Both the position numbers and the translations under genes were made by a program. Positions 52,518 through 61,070 of a DNA stretch of 64,000 nt are shown piece after piece. Position 1 is the first letter of the stretch. The number at the start of each line of letters is the position of its first letter. Source of the DNA: BOG-931 sp963781725 (GTDB lineage Bacteria > Pseudomonadota > Alphaproteobacteria > Rhizobiales > Xanthobacteraceae). The stretch spans positions 682,001-746,000 of the forward strand of contig CAWAGV010000002.1 of NCBI GenBank assembly GCA_963781725.1. Direction: 5' to 3'. A model generated the notes under the pieces. The model saw only the letters and a program-made list of their open reading frames with translations, was not told where the DNA came from and ran no database searches.

Positions 52518-53510
52518 TTACACATGTTGCCCCTCGCTCAGCGGAATATCCCGCATCGTGGCCGGGGCAAACAGCTCTTCGAGCTTCACGCGGCGGTCGG
52601 TCAGGCCCTGCTCGTGGGTGTATTGCAGCAGCGCCTCGATGGTCTCGCGGTTCTGCGCGATGCCGTAGGGATACCAGTCCTCGCCGATGACGCGCTTCTC
52701 TTCCTCGATCAGCGGCTGCAGCCAGGCGAATGACGCTTTCGGCGCGCCGGTCTCCAGCAGCAGCTGATAGCAGCGCGCCTTGGCGGCGCACAGCGCCTGA
52801 TAGAGGTTCACCGCCACCCACGGCTCGCGGTCGTAAATCTCCCGCTTGATCACTACGGTGTGCATGATCGGGTAGATCTTGGTGCGTTTGTAGTAATCCT
52901 TCTCCATCGCGGCGTAGTCCGGAAACAGCCGCGCCACGGTCTTGGCGCCACGGCGGAACGACAGCGGATTGTTCGCCGTCATCATGAAATCGATCTCGCC
53001 GCGCTCCAGGAGGTCGCCCAGTTCGGTGCCGGCCGGCGCCTGCATGAGCCTGATGTCGGGCGGCAGCTTGCGGCCGAGGCGGTCGTGGCGACCCTGCACC
53101 CAGTCGACCTCGGACGGCTTCACGCCGAACTCGTGCTGCATCAGGCCGCGCATATAGACTGCCGCGGTCATCGAATATTCCGGTACGCCGCCGCGCCTGC
53201 CCTTCAGGTCGGCGCCGGTCTTGATGCCCTTCGTTGTGTTGACGAAGAAATAGCCGTGACGGAAGACGCGCGACGGAAACACCGGGATGGCGATGAACGG
53301 CGATTGACCGGTGGAGACCAGCGACGCGTAGTTCGACAGCGACATCTCGGAGGCGTCGAACTCCTGAAACTGCAGCTGCCGCCAGAAAATCTCCGCCGGC
53401 TGCAAATTCAGGTAAGTCAGATCGACGCCATCGACGCGAACGGAGCCGTCGCGAAGGGCCTGGGTGCGGTCATAGGGGCCGCAGGCAAAACTCAAGCGCA
53501 GGGGAGCCAT
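52518..53510 (-). CDS. 4,5-dihydroxyphthalate decarboxylase-like protein
   Basis: A 330-residue protein without a signal peptide. The blocks LRLSFACGPYDRTQALRDGS, FDASEMSLSNYASLVSTGQS, PFIAIPVFPSRVFRHGYFFV and GDLLERGEIDFMMTANNP match the Pht5-type 4,5-dihydroxyphthalate decarboxylase family, which has a periplasmic-binding-protein fold. It might therefore be a true decarboxylase of aromatic acids or a cytoplasmic binding protein; the first is favoured by the surrounding catabolic genes. It is divergent from a Bug gene at 53635. Confidence 0.75.
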   Translation of the reverse strand: MAPLRLSFACGPYDRTQALRDGSVRVDGVDLTYLNLQPAEIFWRQLQFQEFDASEMSLSNYASLVSTGQSPFIAIPVFPSRVFRHGYFFVNTTKGIKTGADLKGRRGGVPEYSMTAAVYMRGLMQHEFGVKPSEVDWVQGRHDRLGRKLPPDIRLMQAPAGTELGDLLERGEIDFMMTANNPLSFRRGAKTVARLFPDYAAMEKDYYKRTKIYPIMHTVVIKREIYDREPWVAVNLYQALCAAKARCYQLLLETGAPKASFAWLQPLIEEEKRVIGEDWYPYGIAQNRETIEALLQYTHEQGLTDRRVKLEELFAPATMRDIPLSEGQHV

Positions 53511-53634
53511 GAAGGGACTTTCACTTTGAGATCGGCGTCGCCGCTATTATCAATCCATCAGTCGCAAGGACCGATCAAGTACCGATCAAGCCCGGCTTGA
53601 ACAGACGCAACAACGACACGCCCCGGGAGAACGC

Positions 53635-54633
53635 ATGACCTACGATCGTCGGCAATTCACGCAGATGCTGGCCGGCGGTGCCGCGGCGGCATGCTTCGGC
53701 TCCGCCGCGCGGGCAGCCGATTATCCTTCCACCCGCATCACGGCGATCCTCTCGCTCGAGGCCGGCGGCGCGATGGACGTGGTCGCGCGGCTTTACGGAC
53801 AGCGGCTGTCGGAGCTCCTCGGCCAGCCGTTCATCATCGAAAATCGCGGCGGCGCGGCCGGCAATCTCGCCGCCGAAGCGGTGTCGCGCGCCAATCCGGA
53901 CGGTTACACGCTGCTGGTGACGTCGAGCGGCGTGTTCTCGGTCAACCCGAACTATTACAAGAAGCTGCCGTTCGACGCCGAGAACGATTTCGCGCCGATC
54001 GCGCTCTATCTGAAAGTGCCTTTCATTCTCGTGACCGGCGCGGACTCGCCGTTCCAGTCGATCGACGATGTGGTGAAGGCGGCGCAGAGCGATCCCGGCA
54101 AGGTGACGTTCGCCTCGACCGGCGTCGGTAGCGTGCCGCAGCTTGCCGGCGAACTGCTCAAGATCAAGCTCGGCGTCGATCTCACGCATGTCCCCTACAA
54201 GGGCAGCATGGCGCAGGCCACCACCGACGTCATGACCGGGACCGTCAACCTGATCTTCTCCGACCCCTCGGTCGCCGTGCCGCTGATCAAGGCCGGCAAG
54301 CTGAAAGCGTTCGGCGTGAGCGCCCTGACCCGCATGCCGCAATTGCCGGACGTGCCGACGGTCGCCGAGGCGATCCACGCACCCGATTTCGAGGCGATTT
54401 CCTCGCATCTGATCGCGGCGCCGGCGCAAACGCCGCGGGCGGTGATCGACAAGCTGCACGACAGCCTCGCTACGGTCTTCCAGAATCCCGAGGTGACCGA
54501 CCGGATCGCCGCGCTGAACCTCACGGTGGTCAACCCGCCGCTCGGGCCCGAAGCCACCAGGGCCGCCATGAAGGCCGAGGCCGGGAAATGGGGCGCGCTG
54601 CTGGAGCGCCTGAACCTGTTGCACGTGCAGTAG
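53635..54633 (+). CDS. Bug/TctC-family tripartite tricarboxylate receptor
   Basis: A 332-residue periplasmic receptor with a Tat-like leader (YDRRQFTQMLAGGAAAACFG) and Bug blocks PFIIENRGGAAGNLAAEAVS, ANPDGYTLLVTSSG, HVPYKGSMAQATTDVM and LPDVPTVAEAIHAPDFEA. No membrane partners are nearby. It is divergent from the Pht5-like gene, and the pair could share a regulator. A non-coding stretch follows. Confidence 0.9.
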   Translation: MTYDRRQFTQMLAGGAAAACFGSAARAADYPSTRITAILSLEAGGAMDVVARLYGQRLSELLGQPFIIENRGGAAGNLAAEAVSRANPDGYTLLVTSSGVFSVNPNYYKKLPFDAENDFAPIALYLKVPFILVTGADSPFQSIDDVVKAAQSDPGKVTFASTGVGSVPQLAGELLKIKLGVDLTHVPYKGSMAQATTDVMTGTVNLIFSDPSVAVPLIKAGKLKAFGVSALTRMPQLPDVPTVAEAIHAPDFEAISSHLIAAPAQTPRAVIDKLHDSLATVFQNPEVTDRIAALNLTVVNPPLGPEATRAAMKAEAGKWGALLERLNLLHVQ

Positions 54634-54679
54634 GCGGCTAACCCGCACTTCCAGATCACAAATATTTGTCCTTTTTTTA

Positions 54680-54708
54680 TTGACATCGGTCCTATGATTG
54701 ACTACCTA
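54680..54708 (+). promoter_or_regulatory. Sigma70-like promoter before the hairpin-rich stretch
   Basis: TTGACA at 54680-54685 and TACCTA at 54703-54708 are separated by exactly 17 bases. An alternative -10 TACAAT lies at 54707-54712 with a long spacer. The next protein gene rightward on this strand is absent, so the promoter would serve only the hairpin-rich segment. Confidence 0.5.
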
Positions 54709-54714
54709 CAATCT

Positions 54715-55072
54715 CGCTCGCTCGTCGTGAGGGACGTCAACCGGTGACTCCGAGTGATGGAGCGGGTGCGGGTTCTACGGATAGGGGTTCGTCACTTCTG
54801 TTCGCAGGCGGCCTGGGCATCATGCCCGTCCGGCAAGTGTTCGGACTGCGAGGTGCTCGCTGCACTGGCGTCGGGGAGGCGCGTTTGCCTTTGATCCGGC
54901 GTTTCCAGGAAGCGCTGGCCCGGGCCGGGTTGGGAGGCAACTCCCATCAATCCGCAGTGGAGCGCCGAAAGGCGAGCGGCCCCGTCAAAAGGGCCGCGGC
55001 TGTACCTGGTAACGGGTGCAGCTTCCGACTACGCGCCGCTCGGCGCTCCGCTTCCCTTGTTTTCAGGGAAGC
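54715..55072 (+). ncRNA. Candidate structured non-coding RNA (about 350 nt)
   Basis: The segment lies in a gene-free gap between a Bug gene and a convergent nitroreductase gene. After the promoter-like boxes it contains a chain of hairpins: GTGC/GCAC at 54853-54865, TGGGAG-GCAA-CTCCCA at 54931-54946, CGCC-GAAA-GGCG at 54963-54974, GCGGCCC/GGGCCGC at 54976-54997, GCGCC/GGCGC near 55034-55047, and a final GCTTCCCT/AGGGAAGC stem at 55050-55072. The GCAA and GAAA loops are GNRA only when read on the plus strand, matching the promoter direction. I compared it by eye with tmRNA, RNase P RNA, SRP RNA and 6S and saw no match. A poor T-tail weakens the end, and a multicopy repeat remains possible. Confidence 0.45.
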
Positions 55073-55166
55073 AAATTGAAATGCCTCACGTGCGTCTGAG
55101 GCGAGCTTTCGTGCCGCTTGAACAAAAACTCGGATGCGCATGCATCGCGAGAACGGGATTGCTTGC

Positions 55167-55217
55167 ACCCTCCCCTGAATGGGGAGGGACGCGCACCGTA
55201 GGTGCGCAGGGTGGGGC
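55167..55217. repeat. REP-like double hairpin, copy 1
   Basis: CCCTCCCC-TGAAT-GGGGAGGG (55168-55188) is followed by GCGCAC-CGTAG-GTGCGC (55191-55207) and then GGGTGGGG. The layout of a C-rich hairpin, a small palindrome and GGGTGGGG is mirrored in inverted orientation at 55267-55321. Confidence 0.65.
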
Positions 55218-55266
55218 AGTGACTGAACGTGAGCACATGCAGGCGAAAAAGACTTGCAAAAGACTT

Positions 55267-55321
55267 ACCCCCTCCCGCTGCACTTCGTGCAGCGACCTCC
55301 CCCCTCCAGGGGGAGGTGAAG
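55267..55321. repeat. REP-like double hairpin, copy 2 (inverted)
   Basis: CGCTGCAC-TTC-GTGCAGCG (55276-55294) is followed by ACCTCCCCC-CTCCA-GGGGGAGGT (55295-55317). Read on the minus strand it has the same order of parts as copy 1 about 50 bases away. Dispersed intergenic palindromes of this type are common in alphaproteobacteria. Confidence 0.65.
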
Positions 55322-55408
55322 ATAAAGCGTCGCTGTTTGACATGGTGAATCGGACGAGCGCGCCGCCGGGTGCGTATCCGCCCCGCAATCGCGGAGCGGC
55401 GGCAGGTC

Positions 55409-56086
55409 TCATTCAAAACCAAAAAACTTGCAGTACTCGCCGACCGGAGCGCGCGGCGCGTGAAAGCTGTTGGCGGCGTGGGCGTGGTCGCCGTAGCCGA
55501 TCGCCACCGCACAGAACAGCATCTGCTCGGGCGGCATGTCGACGAACGGCCGCACGATATGGTGCATCCGCGCCCAGGATTCCTGCGGACAGGTGTCGAG
55601 GCCGTAGCCGCGCGCCAGATACATGACGGTGGCGACATAACCGCCGAGGTCGCTCCACTGCGCCGGACCGAGCTTGCGGTCGATGGCAACGAACAGCGCG
55701 GCCGGGGCGTTGAAGAATTCGAAGTTGCGCTTGTGCTGCTCGAGCCGCGCCGTCATGTCGTCGCGGGCGATCTTCAGCGCGCCGTAGAGCTGGACGTGAT
55801 GGTGCTCGCGCCGCGTCTTGTACGGCTCCCACATCGTGTCCGGGTAGATCGGATATTCGGAGTCGAGCTGGCGCGGATCGCGGTCGGCGATGTGCGCGGC
55901 GACCTCGCGCTTCAACGCCGCAAGCGGCGCGCCGGTCAGCGCATAGACCTGCCACGATTGCAGGTTGCCGCCGGACGCCGCCCGTGCCGCTTTTTCAACG
56001 ATCTCGCGCACGACTGTCGGATCGACCGGCTTGTCGAGAAACCAGCGGCAGGCCACGCGGGATTCGACGGCTTCAAAAACATTCAT
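55409..56086 (-). CDS. Nitroreductase-family FMN oxidoreductase
   Basis: A 225-residue FMN protein: MNVFEAVESRVACRWFLDKP, FMN phosphate-binding ARAASGGNLQSWQVYALTG, WSDLGGYVATVMYLARGYGL and the C-terminal AIGYGDHAHAANSFHAPRAP. The group reduces nitro groups, quinones or enals, and some members act in aromatic degradation. ATG 56086 gives the usual start, while 56101 is the upstream in-frame option. It follows the nitrilase gene on the same strand (51-base gap). Confidence 0.87.
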   Translation of the reverse strand: MNVFEAVESRVACRWFLDKPVDPTVVREIVEKAARAASGGNLQSWQVYALTGAPLAALKREVAAHIADRDPRQLDSEYPIYPDTMWEPYKTRREHHHVQLYGALKIARDDMTARLEQHKRNFEFFNAPAALFVAIDRKLGPAQWSDLGGYVATVMYLARGYGLDTCPQESWARMHHIVRPFVDMPPEQMLFCAVAIGYGDHAHAANSFHAPRAPVGEYCKFFGFE

Positions 56087-56136
56087 GTCAGGGCTTTTCA
56101 TCTACGGGTTGATTGCGGGGCGAATGGTACCGGAAA

Positions 56137-57195
56137 TTATTCAGCGTCGCTGGCGGGCCCGGTCAGCCGCGGCGCCGGCGGCGTCAGCGCCTCCGGATCT
56201 GCGGCTGCCGGCAACGGCTCGGCGCCATCGTTATGAACGCGATAGAGCTGCGGCGCGGCGCGGTTGATATGCAACTGGAAAATGTCGGGCCGATTGTAGT
56301 GCCCAGCGAAATCATGCCGGAGCTTCATCAGCACGCCGAGCTCGAGATCGCAATCGGCATAGAGAATGCCCTCCTCGGCGCCCATCGGCCCGGCAATGAT
56401 GCGCGCATTCGGGGCCACGATCAGGCTGCCGCCGCAGCAATCCGGATCGCGCAGAAATTTCTCCGCCGCCGGGCTCGGCTCCAGCATTTTGATCATGTGG
56501 TCGTCGACCGTGCCGCAAGCGGAAATCACGAACGCCTTGCTCATCTGGGCAAAGGCCTGCGAATCCACCGCGACGCGGTTGCGCAACGGATCGCCGCTGG
56601 TCGGAAAATGGTTCGGCCAGCTCATGACGTGAATCCGCGTGCTCTCGGCGGTGAGCGCGAAAATCGCCAGCGGATTGGAGTTCTCGCCGCAGATCAAGCC
56701 GCTCATTGGGCCGAAGGCAGTTTGAAACGCGCCGAACGTATCGCCGTGCCCGCCGGTGTGGACCAGGCGTTCGCCGACGGTCGGCATGATCTTCTGATGC
56801 TTGCCGATCAACGTTCCGTCGGGGCCGATATAGAGCTGGGTGTTGAACAGGGTGCCGATGGTGTTCGGGATTTTTTCGCAGACGCCGATCACGACATAGG
56901 CGCCGGCATCGCGCGCCGCCGCGCACAGCGTAGCGGTCTCGGCGCCCGGAATCTCGACGGCGTTCTTGAACAGTTCGACGGAGAACCGGTTGGCGAGCGC
57001 GCCGGTGGCGACGTGATGATGGTACCAGACCGGATGGGCCGGGATGAATCCTTCGGGAAAGCCGATGACGCGCGCCCCGTTGCGCCCGGCCTCGCGGATC
57101 AGGCCGCAGGCCTTTTCCGTCGAACCCGTCCGGTCAAGGAAGACCGAGGCGGCCTGCACCGCCGCCACTTTCACGATGTCGTAGCTGTCACCCAT
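56137..57195 (-). CDS. Nitrilase-type carbon-nitrogen hydrolase
   Basis: A 352-residue member of the nitrilase superfamily. The catalytic triad is complete: Glu in VIGFPEGFIPAHPVWYHHH, Lys in IGKHQKIMPTVGERLVHTGG, and Cys in MSGLICGENSNPLAIFALT (near residue 168). The length, WYHHH stretch and C-terminal tail fit the aliphatic/aromatic nitrilase and cyanide hydratase branch, which turns nitriles into acids and ammonia. It is flanked by a nitroreductase and a Bug receptor, in line with a xenobiotic-handling unit. Confidence 0.88.
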   Translation of the reverse strand: MGDSYDIVKVAAVQAASVFLDRTGSTEKACGLIREAGRNGARVIGFPEGFIPAHPVWYHHHVATGALANRFSVELFKNAVEIPGAETATLCAAARDAGAYVVIGVCEKIPNTIGTLFNTQLYIGPDGTLIGKHQKIMPTVGERLVHTGGHGDTFGAFQTAFGPMSGLICGENSNPLAIFALTAESTRIHVMSWPNHFPTSGDPLRNRVAVDSQAFAQMSKAFVISACGTVDDHMIKMLEPSPAAEKFLRDPDCCGGSLIVAPNARIIAGPMGAEEGILYADCDLELGVLMKLRHDFAGHYNRPDIFQLHINRAAPQLYRVHNDGAEPLPAAADPEALTPPAPRLTGPASDAE

Positions 57196-57204
57196 GCAGC
57201 CGGC

Positions 57205-58176
57205 TCATTCCGCCGAGATGTGCGCGAACGCCGCGACCTTGGCCCACTTTTGGGTTTCGGCGGCGATGAATGTGGCGAACGCGCCCGTCGTCATCGGATC
57301 GATGACGACGCCGAGGCCGTCCAGCTTGGTCTTGAACTTCGGATCGGCGAGCCCCTCGCCGACCGTCTTGTTGAGCGCATCGACGACGGCGGCCGGCGTA
57401 TCCTTCGGCGCGCCGAGGCCAAGCCAGCCGTTGGCCTGATAGCCCGGCACGAATTCGGCGATCGCCGGCACGTCGGGCAGCACATCGAGGCGGCGCGGCG
57501 TCGAGACGCCGAGCGCGCGCAGCTTGCCGGACTGGACGTAACCGAGCACCGCGGGCACCGGCTCGAAGGCAAGCTGCACCTGGCCGCCGAGCAGGTCGGG
57601 AAAGATGCTTTCCTTGTACGGCACGTGCGGCAGTTCGATGCCGGTCATCATGTTGAACAGGGCGCCGGCGACGTGCAGCGTGCTGCCGTTGCCGGACGAG
57701 CCCATATAGACCTTGCCGGGATTGGCTTTGACGTAGGCGACGAATTCCGGAACGGTCTTCACCGGCAGTCCCGGCGTCACCACCATGACCAGCGGAATGC
57801 CGCCGACGCTGGCGACCGGCGCGATGTCGCGGTCGAAATTGTAGTTGAGGTTCTTGTAGACCGAGCTGTTGATGGCATTGCCCGCGACCACAAACAGCAG
57901 CGTGTAGCCGTCGGCTGGCGCGCGCACCACAAGTTCGGTGGCGATATTGGTGTTGGCGCCGGGACGGTTCTCGACGACGAACGGCTGGCCGAGCCGTTCC
58001 GACAGCATCTGGGCGATCAGCCGGGAGACGATGTCCGGCGAATTTCCCGCCGGCAGGCCGACGACGATCCGCACCGGACGGGACGGATAGATGTCCGCCG
58101 CCGCAAACCGCGGCAGCGCCGCGACAGCGGCGGCACCGGCCGCGGCGTGCAGGAATTGTCGGCGGCGCAATCGCAC
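57205..58176 (-). CDS. Bug/TctC-family tripartite tricarboxylate receptor
   Basis: A 323-residue periplasmic receptor: leader RLRRRQFLHAAAGAAAVAAL (Tat-like), YPSRPVRIVVGLPAGNSPDI, PFVVENRPGANTNIATELVV, HVPYKESIFPDLLGGQVQLA and LPDVPAIAEFVPGYQANGWL. A GTG start at 58176 was taken because no ATG gives the leader, so the start is uncertain. It lies 5 bases after the alpha/beta hydrolase and 9 bases before the nitrilase, so the four leftward genes likely form one operon: hydrolase, receptor, nitrilase, nitroreductase. Confidence 0.88.
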   Translation of the reverse strand: MRLRRRQFLHAAAGAAAVAALPRFAAADIYPSRPVRIVVGLPAGNSPDIVSRLIAQMLSERLGQPFVVENRPGANTNIATELVVRAPADGYTLLFVVAGNAINSSVYKNLNYNFDRDIAPVASVGGIPLVMVVTPGLPVKTVPEFVAYVKANPGKVYMGSSGNGSTLHVAGALFNMMTGIELPHVPYKESIFPDLLGGQVQLAFEPVPAVLGYVQSGKLRALGVSTPRRLDVLPDVPAIAEFVPGYQANGWLGLGAPKDTPAAVVDALNKTVGEGLADPKFKTKLDGLGVVIDPMTTGAFATFIAAETQKWAKVAAFAHISAE

Positions 58177-58181
58177 GGCGC

Positions 58182-59444
58182 TCAATACGGTGTCTTGGTG
58201 ATCTCGCCGGAGCCGGCGACGTACCACTTCTCGCTGATGAACGGCTTGCCGGCGAGGCGATCGGCCAGCCAGTCGGCCAGCAGGATCGCCGGGAACGGCC
58301 CGAGATTGGCGGCAGGGACATTGCCGACCGAATGACGGGACTCCTGATAGACCACCATCTGCTTCGGCCCGCCGAGCGCAGCCATCAGCCGGTTGGAATG
58401 TTCGAGCGGGCTGAGCTCTTCGGCTTCGCCGGCGATGCACAGATACGGCGCCTTGATCTTTTCGGCGTGGCCTTGCCAGGTGATCTTCTTGCGGAATTCG
58501 TCGAACGCCTCCTCGTCGACGATGCCCGACATATACATGAAGCGTTTCTTGAAGGTCGGCGACGCTTCCTGAAAGATGGTGTGGCAGCCGGGCTCGTGAC
58601 ACACCGACATCACCGCGCAAGCTTTTATGCGCGGCTCGCTGGCGGTGAGCACAGTGCCGAACAGCGAGCCGAAGCTGGTGCCGGCGACGGCGATCCTGGT
58701 CGCGTCGAGCTCTGGCCGCGCCGCGATCCAGTCGCAAAGCGCCGGGCCGGACGCCATCCAGTTTTCCATGGTGAAATGCAGCCCGATCATCGGCGCTTCG
58801 TATTGACCGGGACCGTCGATCGCCAGCACCGCCATGCCGCGGTTGAGATACTTGTCGCCGTACAGCGCGACCTGGATTTCCTTGTAGCTGTCCATGCCCG
58901 GAACCGAGATCACCACCGGCAACTTGCCGCCGCTGTGCCCCGGCGGCAGATGCAGCCAGGCCGGGATCGCCTTGTCCTTCAGCGGCACCCAGACCGCCTC
59001 GACGTGATGATCGGCGAGCGCCGCATATTTCGCGTAACACGCGCGCTTCTTGTTGTTGTAGGCGATGTTGGTTTCGTCGTTCTCGTCGTAGGGCCACTGC
59101 GCGGCGCCCCAATGCACCGCCGCCATGAAGAAATTGTCGCGCGCGGTCACCTTGTGATCGGCCAGCGCCGCAGCGTTGGCCTTGGCCTCGCGGCGCCTGG
59201 CCACGGCGGCAAACGCCGGGCCGATATCGGCCATTTTCTTCACGCGCTCGCGGATGCCGGCAAAATCGGCGTTGGCCTCGATGCCGCACGGCAGGTGAAT
59301 ATAGAGCGAGCGCGGCTGGTCCCAGTCGATGCCGTTGGCCCGGATGATATTGTCGATGAGCCAGCGCTGTTCGTCGAACCGGCGCACCCGCGGGGCACCC
59401 TTGTGATCGAGGATCGGCGGAAATCCCTGCGTCGGGCGGTTCAT
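58182..59444 (-). CDS. Alpha/beta hydrolase of the FrsA/pseudooxynicotine-hydrolase type
   Basis: A 420-residue serine hydrolase with a long N-terminal helical cap (HLPCGIEANADFAGIRERVK) and core blocks PVVISVPGMDSYKEIQVALY, GMAVLAIDGPGQYEAPMIGL, nucleophile ATRIAVAGTSFGSLFGTVLT and the histidine in QESRHSVGN. It resembles C-C bond hydrolases such as 2,6-dihydroxypseudooxynicotine hydrolase. GGGAGTGGCTC precedes ATG 59444. It is first of the four-gene leftward unit. Confidence 0.85.
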   Translation of the reverse strand: MNRPTQGFPPILDHKGAPRVRRFDEQRWLIDNIIRANGIDWDQPRSLYIHLPCGIEANADFAGIRERVKKMADIGPAFAAVARRREAKANAAALADHKVTARDNFFMAAVHWGAAQWPYDENDETNIAYNNKKRACYAKYAALADHHVEAVWVPLKDKAIPAWLHLPPGHSGGKLPVVISVPGMDSYKEIQVALYGDKYLNRGMAVLAIDGPGQYEAPMIGLHFTMENWMASGPALCDWIAARPELDATRIAVAGTSFGSLFGTVLTASEPRIKACAVMSVCHEPGCHTIFQEASPTFKKRFMYMSGIVDEEAFDEFRKKITWQGHAEKIKAPYLCIAGEAEELSPLEHSNRLMAALGGPKQMVVYQESRHSVGNVPAANLGPFPAILLADWLADRLAGKPFISEKWYVAGSGEITKTPY

Positions 59445-59558
59445 GAGCCACTCCCTAGTATGCCGTTGCGCGGCCGTGATAAAATTTGTCTGCCGGCTTG
59501 TCGGCGACATTATCGGCGAAGCGAGTGTTGTCAACGACGCCGGAACGAGCGTTTCCCT

Positions 59559-61070
59559 GTGACCGCCCCAGATTCAGCGCCCCCCGATGACGCCACTGCG
59601 CACAACCGGCGCGGCATCGACATGGCCCGCGCCGGCCGCCCGGCGGAGGCGCTGATTTGTTTCGACAAGGCGGTGGCGCTCAAGCCGGATTACGCCGAAG
59701 CCTACAACAACCGCGCGTTGATCCTGCAAGACCTCAACCGGCACAACGATGCGCTGGCGAGCCTCGATCGCGCGCTGGCGCTGACGCCGGACAACGCACG
59801 CGCCCACAACAATCGCGGCGCGCTGTTGCAGGATCTCAGGCGGTTCGACGAAGCGCTCGCCGCGCACGAGAAAGCGCTGGCGCTCAACGCCGGCTTTGCC
59901 GAAGCGGCGTTCAACCGGGCGACGGCGCTGCACGCGCTCAGTCGCTTCGACGACGCCGTTGCCGGATTCAACACGGCGATCGCGCTGCGTCCGGATTACG
60001 CCGAAGCGTATCAGAATCTCGGCGTCACCTTGCAGGACGACAAGCGGCTGCCCGAAGCGATCGCGGCTTACCGCAAGGCGATCGCATTGCGGCCCGGCTA
60101 TGCCGAAGCCACCAGCAGCCTTGGCTTCTGCGAATTGCAGCTCGGCCAGTTCGAGGCCGGCTTTCGCGACTACGAGGCGCGCAAGCAGCTTCCGGGCGCA
60201 CCGGCCGGTCGCGTTTTCACCCGGCCGCAATGGCGCGGCGAAACTATCGCCGGCAAGACACTATTCGTGCACTGGGAACAGGGCCTCGGCGACGCGCTGC
60301 AGTTTTGCCGCTTCGGCAAGGTCGCGGCCGCGCGCGGCATCAAGATTATCATGTCGGTGCAGGAGCCGCTGCGGCGCCTGCTACAGCAACTTCGCCCGGC
60401 GGTCGAAATCATCGGGCAGGATGCGGCGCCCGCAGCCTACGATTATCACTGTTCGCTGATGAGCCTGCCCGGACTGCTCGGCATCGCATCGCATGCGATT
60501 CCGGCGGAGCGGCAAAGCATCGCGGCCGATCCCGCGCTCAGCAAGAGCTGGAGCGCACGCCTTCCGCCGCAGCAGGAATTTTCCAAGCCTCGCATCGGCG
60601 TGGCCTGGAGCGGAAATGAGAAGCACAAGAACGACCGCAACCGGTCAATACCGCTGCAGACGCTGTCGCCGCTCTTCGCCGCCGATGCCGACTGGATATC
60701 GCTGCAGAAAGACGTGCGCGCCAGCGATGCCGCCTTGCTCGCCGGACTGCCGGTTGCGGCGCTCGGCGATGCGCTCACCGATTTCGCCGACACCGCGGCG
60801 CTGATCGACAATCTCGATCTGGTCATCACCGCCGACACCAGCGTCGCTCACCTCGCCGGCGCCATGGGCAAGCCGGTGTGGATCCTGCTGACCTATTACC
60901 CGGACTGGCGCTGGTTTCTCGATGGCGACACCAGCCCGTGGTACCCATCTGCAAGGCTGTTCCGCCAGGATCGCAGCCGCTCATGGGAGAACGTCGTTGC
61001 GCACGTGCGTGACGCCGTGCATGAATTCGTCCACTCTTCGTCTCCCTCCTCGCGTACAGGTCCAACATGA
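59559..61070 (+). CDS. TPR protein with C-terminal glycosyltransferase-like domain
   Basis: A 503-residue protein. Residues about 10-200 contain five to six tetratricopeptide repeats (GRPAEALICFDKAVALKPDY, RHNDALASLDRALALTPDNA, RRFDEALAAHEKALALNAGF, SRFDDAVAGFNTAIALRPDY, LPEAIAAYRKAIALRPGY). The C-terminal part has GKTLFVHWEQGLGDALQFCR, IGVAWSGNEKHKNDRNRSIP and VITADTSVAHLAGAMGKPVW, as in heptosyltransferase/O-GlcNAc-transferase-like proteins. A GTG at 59559 fits, although its ribosome site is weak. The stop overlaps the UbiD start by four bases, an odd pairing. The acceptor is unknown. Confidence 0.82.
   Translation: MTAPDSAPPDDATAHNRRGIDMARAGRPAEALICFDKAVALKPDYAEAYNNRALILQDLNRHNDALASLDRALALTPDNARAHNNRGALLQDLRRFDEALAAHEKALALNAGFAEAAFNRATALHALSRFDDAVAGFNTAIALRPDYAEAYQNLGVTLQDDKRLPEAIAAYRKAIALRPGYAEATSSLGFCELQLGQFEAGFRDYEARKQLPGAPAGRVFTRPQWRGETIAGKTLFVHWEQGLGDALQFCRFGKVAAARGIKIIMSVQEPLRRLLQQLRPAVEIIGQDAAPAAYDYHCSLMSLPGLLGIASHAIPAERQSIAADPALSKSWSARLPPQQEFSKPRIGVAWSGNEKHKNDRNRSIPLQTLSPLFAADADWISLQKDVRASDAALLAGLPVAALGDALTDFADTAALIDNLDLVITADTSVAHLAGAMGKPVWILLTYYPDWRWFLDGDTSPWYPSARLFRQDRSRSWENVVAHVRDAVHEFVHSSSPSSRTGPT

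Noticed and set aside
54715..55072. Identification of the hairpin-rich segment as tmRNA, RNase P RNA, SRP RNA or 6S RNA
   Set aside because: The conserved marks were not found: no tmRNA tag reading frame, no GAGGAAAGTCC of RNase P, no SRP GGAAGGAAGCAGCC-type core, and no 6S-like single long bulged hairpin.
54744..55079. Rightward 111-codon open frame in the hairpin-rich gap
   Set aside because: The translation is basic and low in hydrophobic core, and every strong hairpin lies inside it. No ribosome site or family resemblance supports a protein, so I treat the DNA as non-coding.
58332..59558. N-terminal extension of the TPR protein frame
   Set aside because: It runs antisense through the alpha/beta hydrolase gene, and its translation has no TPR or other domain character. 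The GTG at 59559 is the plausible start.
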